Positions 12,401 through 25,524 of a stretch of 64,000 bases of DNA are shown in pieces (position 1 is the first letter of the stretch; each line of letters opens with the position of its first letter). The DNA comes from Apus apus. Its lineage: Eukaryota; Chordata; Aves; Apodiformes; Apodidae. The DNA lies in assembly GCF_020740795.1 (NCBI RefSeq), contig NC_067312.1:44602405-44666404 (forward strand). The letters run 5' to 3'. Under the pieces are notes generated by a model. That model was given only the letters and a program-made list of their open reading frames with translations. It did no database searches and was not told the origin of the DNA. Both the position numbers and the translations under genes were made by a program.

Positions 12401-15400
12401 ATCCCATTCTACAGATCAACATCTCTGCAGAGGTTTGCTGGTTTATGTCATACTGCCTGCTACTCAGGTGCAGCATTTTTGGCTACAGTAACCTGATAGT
12501 AGCTGTTAATTTTAATTTCATAGTTTTGTACCACTTCTTTCAGTGATTTCTGCATTGACAGAACATTCATTGCTTAAATGCATCTTAGTATGATAAAATA
12601 ATTCTTCATGCAGATCTGTGACATGCCAGGTCTTTTCTATTATGTCAGATGCATCTACAAGATAAACTGAAAAAATTATTGTTCCTTTATTAACAGAAGA
12701 GGACTTGGAAGTCTTCACTGAAGGTTATAAAATTAAGAAAATATTGCAGAATCATTTTGCATAGAAATTGCAGACATAAGAAGCATCGTTCTTGTTACTT
12801 TAGACTGCATCATCTTATGGCTGCAATTACCTTACTAGAACATTGGCACTTTCAGACATGAGGACCTGCTGTGGCCATCTTAACAACTAACCCTGCATGT
12901 AAAACAGCATTAAACACCTTTTTAATTGTTGGTGCTATCCTGGCTCTGATGGCTTCTTCCGTAGTGACTTCTGTGGGACAACTGAAAATTAGTTTCTGTA
13001 AGGACTATGTATGGAAGATGCATTCTTAAATTCTGGCATCAAGAGCAAATTGTGAAAAATATCAGGGTGCAGAGGAGAGCAACAAGGCTGGTGAAGCAAC
13101 TAGAGGGAAAGTGTTATGAGGAGAGACAGAGGGAGCTGGGAATGTTTAGCCTAGAGAAAAGGAGACTCAATGGGGATCTTGCCATTCTCTACAACTACTT
13201 GAAGGGAGGTTGACCTCACGTGGGGGTCTGGCTCTTCTCCCAGGCAACTAGTGACAGGATGAGAGGGCATGGCCTGAAGCTGCACCAGGGGAGGTTTAGG
13301 TTGGATATTAGTACTTCCTCATGAAGAGGGTGATTAGACATTGGAATGGGTGGCCCAGGGAAGTGGTGGAGTCACCGTCCTGGATGTGTTCAAGGAAAGG
13401 CTGAATGTGGCACTTAGTGCCACGGTCTGGTAGATGTAGTAGTGTTGGTCATAGGCTGGACTTGATGATCTCAGAGGTGTTTTCCAGCCTCTATTTTGTG
13501 ATTCTGTGAGATTTCTGTAGAAATTTCTTTTGCTGTGCACTTTAAAAGTTAAAGGCTGTAGTCAAGAAATACATGGAAAGGTGTACAGAAATAACACCTT
13601 TCTCCTTTTTCGTAATATATTCTTTTCTTGTCATGACTAGAATAAGCTCAATGTAAACATAATTTAAGCATGTCTCATCAAATTAAAAAAGAGGAGAGTA
13701 AGAAGAATATGTAGAACCAGGAGTGTCTTACTTACACTTCCTCAGAAGATTTCCTTAGGTCTTTTTTCCTGCTGAATAGAATCTTACCCTGCACGGTCTG
13801 CAGCTGACTGCATTCATACAGTTTTTTCCTGTGCAATGAATAATAAGGTGCAGTTGGGGAGCCTCATGTGTGACTTTTTTATAATTTATAAATGCTTAAA
13901 ACATGAAACACTAAAAATAACTTTCTTTCCATAGGGAAATCAGTCCAGTTAGAACTACTAGTTGTAACCTACAAGTAATTACCACTCTTGTAATGTGATT
14001 AAAACATTTGAAACTGCATGCATGTTGTAGTGTATCCCAAATATACTAGTAAGTCTTTGTGTATACTAATTGGGAAATTTTATCAGCTGCATCATTTGTC
14101 AGTAGAGAGCATAGATGAATTAAGTCCATTGCATGGCTTTAAAAGTTTTTTTTATTGGTGTCTGCAGAGTTTGAATAAGCCATTTTGAGAAAATTTGTCA
14201 GAAAGTCTCATGAGACTAAGGAAAATAGCTGATACATCTATAAAGATGTACCTCTGTGAAGCAGCTGCTTTGCTGCTTAGCTGTTTAGTTCAGCTCTTCA
14301 GCTTACTTATGGAATTAGGTGCTGCCCAGGCCATTTACAGGAACAAATTATTTGGTCACAAAACAGGCAGTATTGATCATTTGAATTTAATATGCACGTG
14401 ATTAAGGGGGGAAGGGTGCAAGAAAAAGAGGCATTGCAGTATCCATGGCACCTTTTGTAGTATGACTAGGTGCATATAAAAGGAGTAGCTTCATACTGGA
14501 GTCTTTGAGATCCAGATGTGATTTCCAAATGACTTCTGGCACATCTTCTCTCAGAAGGAAGATTCACGTTAGTGTATACTTCCTTCTGTGTACCGTTTGC
14601 TGACATGGTTTACTTGACCTTCCAGGACAGCCTTTTTTTTTTTTTTTTTTTTTTTCCCCCAGTAGCTGCATGTAGTGTTTTTCTCCTTGCCAATAAGCAA
14701 CTCTGATTCAGTAGTATCTCAGCTTCAAGTGGTACACTGTACTAACTCCTAAACTCTAGCCATGTGTGAGAAGCTGGATTTCCCAGTCCTGCCTAGTGAG
14801 ATGTGACCGGTTTTGACTGGTATCAGAGTCTCTGGAGCATGAATCCAACTTTGTTCTTTTCCTCAGAACTTCTTGCTACCCCCACCAGCCCAGTTTGCAA
14901 ACTGCCTGACTACCTGTACACTTAAATTTCTTGTCTCCCCCACAAAAGCTACAGCTTGTAGACTTAAAGTGATTAGTCCCTCAGTGTGCTGGCTGACTAA
15001 CTGGGTACTGATCTGGAATTTATCTGTCAACATTTTTAAACTATTTCAGCATACTAGAGTTGTTTTAACATGTTGCGTGCCTTGTCCTCTCTGTGGAGGT
15101 TAAAATCTCCTTTCCATCTCTTTCAGTCATCTCCAAATCTGCCCGACAAACAAAGGAGCAAAAGCAGTAGCTTGGGCTCTCTGGAGAGCGGGAGTGATTT
15201 CTGCAGAGCTTTTTACTCCCTAAAATATGTTCTCCACTTCATTTTTTTTTAAAAACAACCTAGTAGCCTTGTTGGCTAATGGAATGGCCAAAAATTAGTA
15301 AGCAAATGCAAACTGGAAACTAATTTTTTCTGCCAGTCCCTGGTTCTAGATTGCTAGTGCTTTATTCAATTATTCTTCAGAAGCAATTATCTGGGTTCCA

Positions 15401-18400
15401 ATTGCAAAACCTTATTTTGGGCCCACTTGTAGAATATCTAATTAAATGCTGTTCATGCTGGGAAGTGTGGACAGTTACAAATTGCATTTTCATTGCATAG
15501 GCAAGAGGGCTGTTTTTCCAGTATGCTTTTAAATTCCATTTTGGGAATGCAGATGCCCAGAATGTGTGGGCATGTACTGTGGATAACCTTCTCTGGTGAT
15601 CAGCTGCTTCTTCTAGCTTTCAAGGAAGCACTTCTGCCTTTAATCTGCCTTGATAAGGCTGCAACATCTTGGAGTGTTGATGTTACACAAATGGACTAGT
15701 AATTTAACAATGGCACCAGCTTTTTTAAGGAATATGTGAGGTTTTCAGTACAAATTATTTGGTGTTTGAAGTTGGCATTTCAGAGAGATCTGTTTTCCTT
15801 AGCTATTTAAGTGATATTTTTTCATTCCTGTCAAGCTATTTCCACTTTTCTAGAATGTATTGTCCCTACTTAAAAAAACAACAAAAACAACAAACCAAAT
15901 GATCAAAAAATCAAATAAAATCCAAATCATAAAACCAACCACAAAACCAAAACTGTAAAAAACCTCCCAGTTATGTGAAATACAAGCTAGCTACTTTGTA
16001 TGCTATGTTCAGAAAACTGCAGATACTTGTCTAAATTTGAAGATTCTTTCTTTCCTCACTTTTCCAATCTCTTACCTTCCTGATTGCTTCATTTGCGATC
16101 TATTATTTTGCTAGATTGTCAGCAGACATGATTCAGACTTCTGCAACTCAAGAAACTGTGACCAGCCTTAAATCTTCCATTCCTGTCCTGGGTAGTGCTA
16201 GTGGTTGTCTTCCATATTAATGGTTGACTAACCCATTCGTGTGCAAACTTTGATCTCTGATGTAAAATGATTTTTCTGCACTCAGATGACAGTATCTTTC
16301 TAAAACTTAATACTGGCTCTGTATGACAGCTTCCTGTATGATCCTGCATTTCTGAAATGGGGGATGTTCACTAGCATTCAGTAAAAGCCACAGCTGCAAA
16401 CTAGATAGGAAGCATTAAATGCCACTGTTTTTTTAAGATCTATTTGGGGTTTTGAGTTTGGTTTGGTGGCTTTTTGGAGTTTTGATTGGTTGTTTTGTTT
16501 TGATCTGCTGTATGCTGTGAGCTTTGCTGTACACTCTGATAGGAAGAAAGCTTTAGAAAGTTAAAGCTTGCTGATGGCTCCTGCTTTGTTTTACCCAATT
16601 CACCTCCCTCAATCTTGAAGGGTTTCTCTGAATAATATATAGAGAAGCCTTGCTTAAATGCTGCCCTTCAAGAACTGTGTTATGAGGAAGAAGTGTGCTA
16701 AATCAACAACAATGGGGTAGCACTTCTGAGTGCTTTACTATACAGCTTCATTGAAATGTCCAGACAGCAATTCAAATTGCAGCACTTGGAAGAATTGGCT
16801 GGCTTCGTGAGTACTTTCTTTAGCTCTCCCACCCCAGCATTATGTCAGTGAGCTCTACTTAATCCATAATCTCTGGATTTTAAATTAGTATCTCCATGAT
16901 TTCTTGAAAGCAGTATGTCTGTAAGGATTTAATGTACATATATCAAAAGCATAGTTTGGTGCAGTTTAGCAGAGCACAGCAGCAGATTGCTCTGACTCTA
17001 GCTGTAGACTTAATTCTTTCCATCTGGATTTATTTATTCATTGATGTACATTCAATTTTAGATTTAAATAAAAAAATAAGTTGGTGAATACAGTTAGACT
17101 GGGGGTAGAAGGTTGTAAGAAGCTGCAGTGGTCCAAGTTTTGAATGCAATCTATTGCTGCTGAAATTTTTCCTTGTGGAAAATCTTCAGGCAAAATCATC
17201 TGCCTATCAAATACATAGCTTGTGCAAACCTGCTTGACTTGACATAGACCACAGGACCCATTTTGCCAGTGGAAACTACCTGGACAGTACCATTTCACTC
17301 GAAGTGCTGAAAGAGGTATAGAAAATTAAATCTTTATGGAAAACGAGTAAGCACCGCCATGGACACTGGAAATTGTGAAGGGGTTATGCAGGGAAAAGGA
17401 GTAGTTCAGATGGTGCAGCAAGGCTTTATTTTATTTTGAAAATGGTTAACCTTCCCCCTCTAAAATAATGAAGGTGGTGACGTTATTATTAATATAAGTT
17501 TACAGAACTGTTTTCAAAGTTAACTGTTTGAAATATATTTGTTTGTTAAGCATAGCTTCTAATGCAGACAGATTTGTTGTTTAATTCGTTGCTTGAATGT
17601 TTTAATGACTTCTTTAAATCTTTCAAGCATTCTTAAAATGGACGGCAAAGTAAGTACATTGAATGTGTTTGAAATTAACATTTTTTAGTTTGCACTAGAC
17701 ATGTAATTAGTTTGTATTATAGCAACACTAACAAATGCAGAATACGTTAATAATTTCCTGTATCTTCAAAAATACTTCTCTAACAATTAGATCTGAGTCT
17801 AAATTTATCTCATGAGTTGTAGAAAATCTGCATTTAACAAATGTGATTTGAAGTTTTTTTGCAGATGAAACTTGTCTCATAGTGTATTTTTATTACTGCT
17901 CAATCCTAAAAAGGATATAATAACTGTGCCTGGAAAACCAGGAATAAACTGCAGCGAAACACAAAATCTGTAAAAACCCTGACGAGTGTTTGAGCCAGTG
18001 CTTTTGACTGCACAAAAAAAAGAAGGGTAAATTTGCCCAGTTGCAGCTTGCTAATGGGCTGACTTGAATGGGCTGAACACAGCTTGCAAAATTTCCCATG
18101 TAAGGAAACTGTTGGGATTTTAGCCTTTTGGCGAAATGTGTGTAAACTGAGCTTTTGGCACATGTCTGGAACAACTGTGATCTGTAGCACCAGAAAACAG
18201 AGCTGTTTTTTGGGTGGGAATAGTAACACTTGAAGTAACTTCAGTGAAATGTCCTACACTGAACATGCCGCTTCCTCACATTGCCCTAAAATGGCATTTT
18301 TCAAGCTCAGGGTTTTAGGTAATGGCCCTATGCCCATGTGTTAAGGTTTGAACTACTACAAATAAAACTTGTGAGCTCATGGCTTTAATTCAGCACCTGG

Positions 18401-21400
18401 GCTTTTAGCTTTGCAGTGGCAGAGTCGTAACTCCTCTATGCTTGGGAAAGTTCATCCGGAGTTTTGTGCTGCAACATTCTTTCTTCTTATTGATCTTCAC
18501 TGTGGTCAAGTAGGTCTTAAGGTTGTAATTTCTCCAAGCCAGCCTGACCTCAGTGAACACTAATGCTTAATTTTGTTTCTGTATTAATGCCATGTCAGAC
18601 TTACTGTGGCATCTGTTAGCAATTATAATCCGCTGTTTCTGAAGGCAGGTTCTGCTCTTCAAAGCCTTTTTTTAAAAAAATAAAATATTTTAATCTTTCT
18701 GCTGTCCTTGTATTTACTTACTGTTCTTCACTTTTGTCCAAATTCTAACTTAAGCATTACTTCACTGAAAAATGTTTTTCTGGTTCCAGACTTCTCATGA
18801 TTTTAGTGATATGTAACCTCTCTACTCTTAACTGTAGAATGAGTACCATCATCCATAAAGCAGTTTTAAAAATAAGTGTGTGCCAGGCTAGCTGTTTTCA
18901 GTTCAGTGTAGCTTGTCCCCTCCACTTTGTCGGAGCTGTTGCCAGTCCTTCTTCAGAGATTGTGTCACTTTCCTCCCTCTTCTCCTCAAGAGATATATTC
19001 TACCAGGCTTTAATCAGATCATGTTCTCCATCGTTCACCGTTACTGCTAATTTATGTCTCCATATTTGTAATGTATTCATTTTATTTCCAAATTACTTCA
19101 GTATTTAACATGATGTACTGAGTAAGTGCACAGATGTAAAGACTACCCTTTTTTGTGTGTCTGCCTGCATGATTATCTAAAATGTGATTAGACTACAGGA
19201 CACTAACCTAGAATAAAATCTTTTTATAGAGAGAAGTGCCAGGTGGATTTGCAATCTTGAAATGCTCATAGTAACAGCTGATTTCTATAGTAGGTTACCA
19301 GTTCTCTGAAGACACACTTGCAAAAATAGTTAATTTTCTTTTTACCCCAAATTTCTCTTTACATCTTCTCTTACTAAAGCTAGTCTGGAATCTAGGGCCC
19401 AAGGAAGAAATAGGTCTATTTTAAACATCAGAATTACTGCAAAGTTCTTAACTTGGCCCAGATACTGTCTTTTAAATGAAAGGGCTGTGGTACTGCCAAG
19501 TACACTTCAGCCAACCTAGCTAATTTCTGGGAGCAGCTGTTCTGTCCTCTAGGCTACTGTCAACCTCTAATTTATTCAAATTCTGTCCTTGCAGATTAAG
19601 ACAAGTAATAGCAACAAGGCTAGAAGATTAGATTGCTTTTAGTTGTTGATCCAAGCTTCCTCCAAGTTCTGTCTTGCCTAAGTGCCTTTTGTAATTGTTC
19701 TGTTTTTGAAATTCTGCTTCTTTCATTATTAGTTCCAGCATCTTTGGCACACTTGAACTTTTTCCCCTCCTGGCCTTGATTTCAGATTTTGCAAGGCATG
19801 TCTTGTACCAGAAGTACAGCAGTAGGTGATGTGGCCTAGTTCTACAGGAAACTGTACAGGTAGATAGTGCTGATGTTCATCATCTGCTCTATCATGTTTT
19901 GGGGGTAAGTTCCCACTTTTAAGAACCCAGACAATATTCCTTTATACATATACACTCATTTACGACTTTGGTTTGAACCTAAATTAGCTGTGCTTGCTCC
20001 TTTTTATCCCAGGTTTTTGGTACCCAGAATTTCAGCTGAAAAGAACTAAAAAATATTACAACCATTTATGCTTTTAAGCTTAATGTTGAGGTCGTAGGCT
20101 TTTGTTTTCGTTTAAAAAACTCATCTTGTATTTTCTTACAGAATAAGTTGACATGCTTTTACAGGTCCGGATGACTCCCATTTTGTCTGGAAGAAGAATG
20201 GACAGAAGATGAAGGCATGCATCACTGAGCAATCTCATATGCTGTTTGATGGCAGAATGCATGTTCTGAGTTGGGTGAAAGATTCAGTATCAGAAAATAC
20301 AGAATATAAATGCTCATTCATCTCAAAAGCTGGGAACACAATGTCAGAAGTCCACATCACAGTGGAAGACAAAGGTAGGCTGCTTTTGAACGTACACCAT
20401 GTTTGGCTTGACCCTGAGATTAGTAAAGCTCTGCAATTTTCACCCATAAAACATGTGCATGTCTGAACATGGTAGCTCTTGCTTACCCTATTAGTTCCCA
20501 ATTAAATTGTTTATTAAAAGGTTTTTAGAGGAATAAAAATTCCTTTTCCACCTGTTCCCACAAAGGAATAACCTGCAAACTAGCAGTTAAAATCTAGAAG
20601 TGAAACTAAAACTAGTAAACTAATGGACACAAATTGGAGGTCAGATGAGAACTGAAGAGTTTATTTTTAACTCTTTCAGAATTCTAACAGGGAAAGGCAG
20701 AAAAGTGCTCTAAGGAAGTCATAGAAACCTCCACCACACAGGACTTAAAAATAGGATGGTTTGTAAATCACCTGTTGTAGGGTGAGGTCAGTTCCCACCT
20801 CTTCATTTGGACATTAACTGGACAGGTTGCTTAAATTCAGCAGCTGTGCAAGATCTTCCAGTACCGATTACTAATTGTAACTTGATCATCATTTACACCT
20901 AGCTTTTAAGGACTTATCCAGGTCTGGAGAAGGTCTGAATAGTGTTAAAACAGACGGTCAGAGCAATGAAGATGACACAGTATGGATTCTTCATGGCAGA
21001 GTGAAGGAAAAAGTGAATTATTATTAATTACCTGGTTAATAACAAACATGAATTTATCAAGAATAGCTCAACCCTTCTTTTCCCAAGACAGAGAAAAGCT
21101 TTAGGAGTTACACAAGTTGTCATGCCACTCCTCCAGTTACTTTGAAGTTTGTCTCTGAAGCAGAATGAAGAGCATCTCAATGAAACTACTGTACATGAAA
21201 AACAGTGGGAGACTTTCACTGTGCTCCAAAAGCGTTTTATACTGTTAAGTGTCCCAAATGATAAAGTATTTAATCTGTGCATGTCACCACATTCTGCAGT
21301 AAAAACTGGGAGCCAGAATTAGAAATAGAATTTCATCAAGATGTTGTAAACAGCCCTTCTTAAGTTCTCAATGGAATAAAGCATAACTACCTATTACCTA

Positions 21401-22468
21401 AAAATGGGCGGGAATTACAAACTGGACATAGTCTGGTACATTACAGGTATGAAATTATCTAATTGGAGTGTACCTGTGCTTCTTAGATGGGTCTGACCTC
21501 TTAACTTGTAGGTTGTATTTTGTAGCTCCCCTATCACAGGTAAAGGCACTAAATCCATTTACTCTGGGGGCTATGAAGTTTGCTGCAGAGGAGACAGACG
21601 TGACCATCTGAATAGAACTTATTTTCAGTAACATGAGGAGGTGGAGCAAAATGAAGGACAAGATGGTGGCTTTGGTTCCCTCTGGCCCAATCCTCCTCAG
21701 GAACTCCTGTGATTGAATAGACATCAACTTACTTCACCATTACGTAGCTGTGTAATTGTCCCATGTACCATCCTCAGGTAGTGCTGATCAGGATGGATGG
21801 ACCAAAGAATATGATAACTGGAGAAGTGCCATCAGTGAGCATGACAAGATGATGCAAAATTGGAGAAAAACGTGGGTAAGAATTTTTGGAAAAGACCTCT
21901 CCTACAGTGGTTTCTACATGATGCACTACAGACCCAATTTTATAAATAGCCTGTGACACTTCTGCAACTGAGTATATTTGCATAACAAAGTGATTAATGT
22001 TCCTGTACATCATTCTTGACCCTCTCAGCAGTCAAGTCTGTTCAATCTATGATATATATTATGGCTATGTCAGCTTGCTCCTTCAGTCCACTGACGAAGT
22101 ACTAATCAGTCTGTAGTTCTCATCCTGCCCAGAACAGTAAATCTGTGTATTCTGAATACAGTAGATTAACAACAGCTGTAGACTAACCAGATTGCAGAGA
22201 CTACTGGACTTCATAAATAGCTCTGCCCATCAAAGCTGGTCTTCATTTAAAACAAAAAAAAAAGTCCGTACTTAGCTTTTAATGCTTTTTTCCAACAGTT
22301 AGAAAAAGGTTACTTTTGATAACTTTTGCTTAGGACACATGCTTGTTGCATGTGAAACAGTTAATACTGGCAACCTTTAAACCTCACTTCAATTTTTAAA
22401 GCAGTATTAACACATCTTTCTGATCTTTTCTTTTTCAGGAGACCTGTAACAAGAAAAGCAGCCTCTAA
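9245..22468 (+). CDS. SEMA4D: Semaphorin 4D, short (anchor-less) isoform 3' exons
   Basis: Four exons (9245-9448, 20165-20374, 21778-21875, 22439-22468) form an open frame when joined to the donor at 5306. They encode a Pro/Ser/Thr-rich linker, then [13 protein letters not shown], then an Ig-like fold with its cysteines in FHLFCQATG and YKCSF and its Trp in FVWKKNG. A helical hydrophilic tail ([12 protein letters not shown]) follows, ending ETCNKKSSL and TAA at 22466. There is no membrane segment, so this product should be secreted or released. I recall the human short SEMA4D isoform having the same layout with closely similar [30 protein letters not shown] and a short tail beginning ESC. All four acceptors and three donors are consensus and phase is maintained (1,1,1,0). 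Expression is not shown by sequence alone. Confidence 0.88.
10225..10316 (+). mobile_element. CR1 3' tail fragment
   Basis: About 90 nt with the CR1 3' signature: GTTGAGCCTGATGACCTCTG, GAGGTCCCTTCC, then TTTTGTGATTCTGTGA (degenerate terminal octamer repeats). Too short to assign a subfamily. Confidence 0.7.
10960..11265 (-). mobile_element. CR1 ORF2 endonuclease fragment
   Basis: Reading the - strand gives [52 protein letters not shown], then in another frame [16 protein letters not shown]. These are the apurinic endonuclease region of CR1 ORF2, including the metal-site block (D-F-N-H). It is an internal piece lacking both the reverse transcriptase and the 3' tail, and the frame is broken near 11090. 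Confidence 0.8.
13045..13509 (+). mobile_element. CR1 3' end fragment
   Basis: Begins in the ORF2 C-terminus ([34 protein letters not shown]) and runs through the 3' UTR to CTTGATGATCTCAGAGG and TTTTGTGATTCTGTGA. Same orientation as SEMA4D. One frameshift near 13210 ends the protein match. Confidence 0.88.
20165..20374 (+). CDS. SEMA4D: SEMA4D short-form exon B (Ig-like core)
   Basis: Acceptor TTTTACAG, donor GTAGGC. Encodes [20 protein letters not shown] and [11 protein letters not shown]: the Trp and second Cys of an Ig-like fold. 210 nt, phase 1 in and out. Confidence 0.9.
20375..21777 (+). other. SEMA4D: SEMA4D intron
   Basis: 1.4 kb with no exon or repeat recognised on either strand. 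Confidence 0.7.
21778..21875 (+). CDS. SEMA4D: SEMA4D short-form exon C
   Basis: Acceptor CCTCAG, donor GTAAGA. Encodes [16 protein letters not shown], then [15 protein letters not shown], a probable amphipathic helix. 98 nt, phase 1 in, phase 0 out. Confidence 0.9.
21876..22438 (+). other. SEMA4D: SEMA4D intron
   Basis: 563 nt; ends in a good polypyrimidine tract, TTTTCTTTTTCAG. Nothing else recognised. Confidence 0.8.
22439..22468 (+). CDS. SEMA4D: SEMA4D short-form last coding exon
   Basis: Ten codons: ETCNKKSSL and TAA at 22466-22468. Too short for most gene finders, but it follows a strong acceptor in phase 0 and resembles the human short-isoform end as recalled. Confidence 0.85.
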   Translation, partial: ETCNKKSSL

Positions 22469-23285
22469 TGGACAAAGGAACAAAAAAGCTAGAAGGAGCA
22501 TGCAAGTTAGAGTACCCAGTACTCTCAGTATCAGAGCATTCAAAGAGGTTCTTGCGAGTGCTAGTGCTGGCAGTGAAACTGCTATGCAGGTAGAAGAGAA
22601 CATCCTTAATGCACCAAAGAATAACTAAGTTACATGCTACAAGGGAGGCCATCCATCCCATGCTGCAGTGCTCTTTGGTTTACAGAAGCCAGTTATTTCT
22701 GCTTAATGAAGAACAAAAGTGGTCTCAGTATGATTTATACTACTCAAATAATATAATTTAATGTATGGCTTCTGTTTTGAGTTCATTAAGCAAACACATT
22801 AATTTTGGGCTTGGGAATCTTGGCATATGATTTCGATTACTAATGAGATCACATTTATTTAAAGACACTTAATTTTTTTCCTTTAATGTGTTTACCCTTA
22901 TACTCTGTTCCCAGTGTTTTGAAGAACATTCCTTTCTGGTGTGAGCAAGTTCATTTGTTCAAACACATTTCCTTTGGTTGTAAAGTTAGTCAACCAAATA
23001 AAAAACTTCTGACTAATACTTAAATACAGACAGATTACAATGCACCCAAGTTAAAGCAGACTCTAGGTTTTGCAAATTATTCTTCTATATTTGAGACAAC
23101 TGTGGTAGATTAAAAAAATTCTATGTTGGATGAATTCTAAGACTATAATTTCATCAAGTACACATATTCCTACTGAAAACCTTCACACAGAAAATGTACC
23201 TATTTAAGCCACCGTGAAATTGTTTTACTGCATTGCTCTTCAGAGTTTTGTCCTTCTGCATCTAATAAAGAATGGTGTCAGGCAT
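22469..23285 (+). other. SEMA4D: 3' UTR of SEMA4D short form (inferred)
   Basis: AT-rich, no repeat. AATAAA hexamers at 22997-23002 and 23264-23269; the latter sits in CTAATAAAGAATGG. The end is inferred from these only. Confidence 0.5.
23264..23269 (+). terminator. SEMA4D: Candidate polyadenylation signal, SEMA4D short form
   Basis: AATAAA about 0.8 kb after the short-form stop codon. A second candidate is at 22997-23002. Confidence 0.45.
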
Positions 23286-25524
23286 AGTTGAAGTTTTTCC
23301 CTATTTTTCACATTGGCAGTAATAAATCAATGCTGATGCAGACTTCTGACACTAATGTTCAGAGAGGATTTTTTCCTCCTTGTGTTTCTCTTACAACATC
23401 TTTTATGGCTAAAGGACAATTATAAAAAACATTTTCTTGAACTGTCCATTTTCCATTTATTTAATACATCTGAAACTGACTTTAGTTCTCTGGTGCTGAG
23501 TGGGAAGGTAAGGCTTTGTAAGACTGAGGTCAGACTGAAGATGAACACAACTGAGCTTTGCCTTGTGTCTGCAGCAAAGCACTGCAAGTAATAAAAAGAG
23601 ACTGCTAGATTTTTTTTGTTTAGCTCAACTTTGTGAAAAGAATTCCATGTAACAGAACTGGTGAACATATCTATGACTCCTTATATTGAATTTTTTTTGC
23701 TAAATTCTACGGACAGAAAACAAATCCTTAAGATTTTGAGTAACCTACAGCGTTTCCACAGTAACTTTTCATGTTCTTCTAGAGTAAGACAAAACAGAGA
23801 AAACATGGCCAAAAAAACATCTGTAATGGAACCAGCTGATCCCCATTCCATACAGTGACTAGGTTTAGCAGTTTCAGAGTTTCAGATGTGTATTGAAATG
23901 GCACAAGTATGAATAAATCACAACTTACCTCTTGATCATGAGTACCTGCTGGCCAAAACCATCTTTCATCACTGGAATCTTTCACCCTCAATTTCCCCTT
24001 AAGATTAAAATAAACTAATCCAAAAAAAAAAATCATCACTATAGTTAGTGACCAACTGTGCATTTCAGCTTAAGGCTGGTTTCCCTTATTAACATGCTTC
24101 CTCAAAACTGACATTTCTAGTATCAAGTGCCCACCAGAAGAGTTTACTTAAGTCACAACCATACTTTATAGAATCAAAATATTGTAATAGATTTTATATA
24201 ATTTACATTCTACAAAATGGTTTGAATTTCAAAATTAAAGTTTTTATATCGCTTATAACTTCACAAGGCAGCTACCTTCCCAAGTATTGAAATATAAATG
24301 TTCAATGTGTGAAGCATTTAAGAGACACATTTCAGAGATGCTGGCAACAGAACATGGCATCTGTATCAACCTTCAGAACAGCTGACAAGCTACATGTGCA
24401 TCCTTCTATTACTTTCGTTAGGCTTGACCTCTTGGATCTCCAACATGTAAACAAGTTTTTAAATAGGACATTCCCACCATTATGAGCACATTTTGGTTTT
24501 AAAATTTTATTTCCTATAAGATATAAACTTATAATTTCCTGTAAGACACAGATTTTATTTCATATAACACACTAACTTTTCCCTACCTTAGATACAAAGA
24601 GATTGATCAAAATCTCTGACATATAGCCACCAACACAACCCCAAAACTGAAGGAATGAGGGGTCAGCATAGAGAAGGTACAGAAAGGAGAGCAGGTTCAC
24701 ACATTTGTTGTCCTTCAGTATCATCTAAATTCAAAGCAGGGCATATGATAAACTAGTCTCAGTAGCAGCAAAATTATAATTGTACATGTAACCAGCTTTA
24801 TAAAATTGCTAAACAGAGCATTTTCACTTCCAAGAATCTCAGACCTTTGCAGTCCATGCTCCCTTCCCTTTACAACTGCTATACGATCCCAGAAGAACAC
24901 AGTATGATACATAAGAGCTAACTGGGAACTTCATCATAATAGTCTTCCTTAATTAGTTTCAATCAAGCTGGCTAGCCAGAATGAATTTCTTGCTGACTGG
25001 AATAAAGAGACGTTTATGCCAGCCTGCCCACCTGAGCAGGTTTATTTAAAAGAAAAAAAACTAAAAACAAACCCACAACAAAAGTGTGTTCACGTTCTTT
25101 AAAGAAGAGTTAAAAATAGAAAGCAACTCCCCACAAGCCCCAACCTTCTGGTTCATGGAATCTCTCCCTCCCAAAAAATGACCTGTCTAGCAAGGTATTT
25201 TGGTATTTTATCACTAACAAATCAATGGTAGTCCATAAAACCATTAAAATACGCCAAACAAGTTCAAGTGGTTTGGGGCTAAAACAAATTGCTGTTGTCA
25301 TCTGCTATAGATGACCCAAATACACAGAACATAAAAGCATCAGCCATTGCCTCATGTGCTCCAGTGTGTATTTTGCTTAAAGAGACTCAGAACAATTTAC
25401 CTAGCTGAGTTCAGGTATTTCTTTAAATTATTTTGTTTTGCTACCCTCTTACTGGAGGTCTAAAAAAAAAATTAAAAAAAATAGAAGCCCAAAAGTATTG
25501 GATCTGGATTTACTGATGCTCTTC
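23286..25524 (-). other. SECISBP2: Convergent intergenic gap and SECISBP2 3' UTR
   Basis: Between the two converging genes. On the - strand AATAAA (TTTATT on +) occurs at 25041-25046, 24554-24559 and 24506-24511, so the SECISBP2 transcript probably ends somewhere in 24.4-25.05 kb. No coding exon is recognised. A-rich runs near 25055-25080 and 25460-25480. Confidence 0.55.
25041..25046 (-). terminator. SECISBP2: Candidate polyadenylation signal, SECISBP2
   Basis: First AATAAA on the - strand after the SECISBP2 stop codon, about 480 nt downstream of it. Further hexamers lie at 24554-24559 and 24506-24511, so longer 3' UTRs are possible. Confidence 0.4.

Larger units (their letters stand above)
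9449..20164 (+). other. SEMA4D: Large SEMA4D intron (10.7 kb)
   Basis: Contains CR1 fragments at about 10225-10316, 10960-11265 and 13045-13509, a 23-nt T-run at 14633-14655, and an A-rich AAAC/AAAAC stretch at about 15870-15960. A T/G-rich stretch lies near 16440-16505. Otherwise it is AT-rich single-copy-looking sequence in which I recognise no exon or RNA gene on either strand. Confidence 0.7.
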
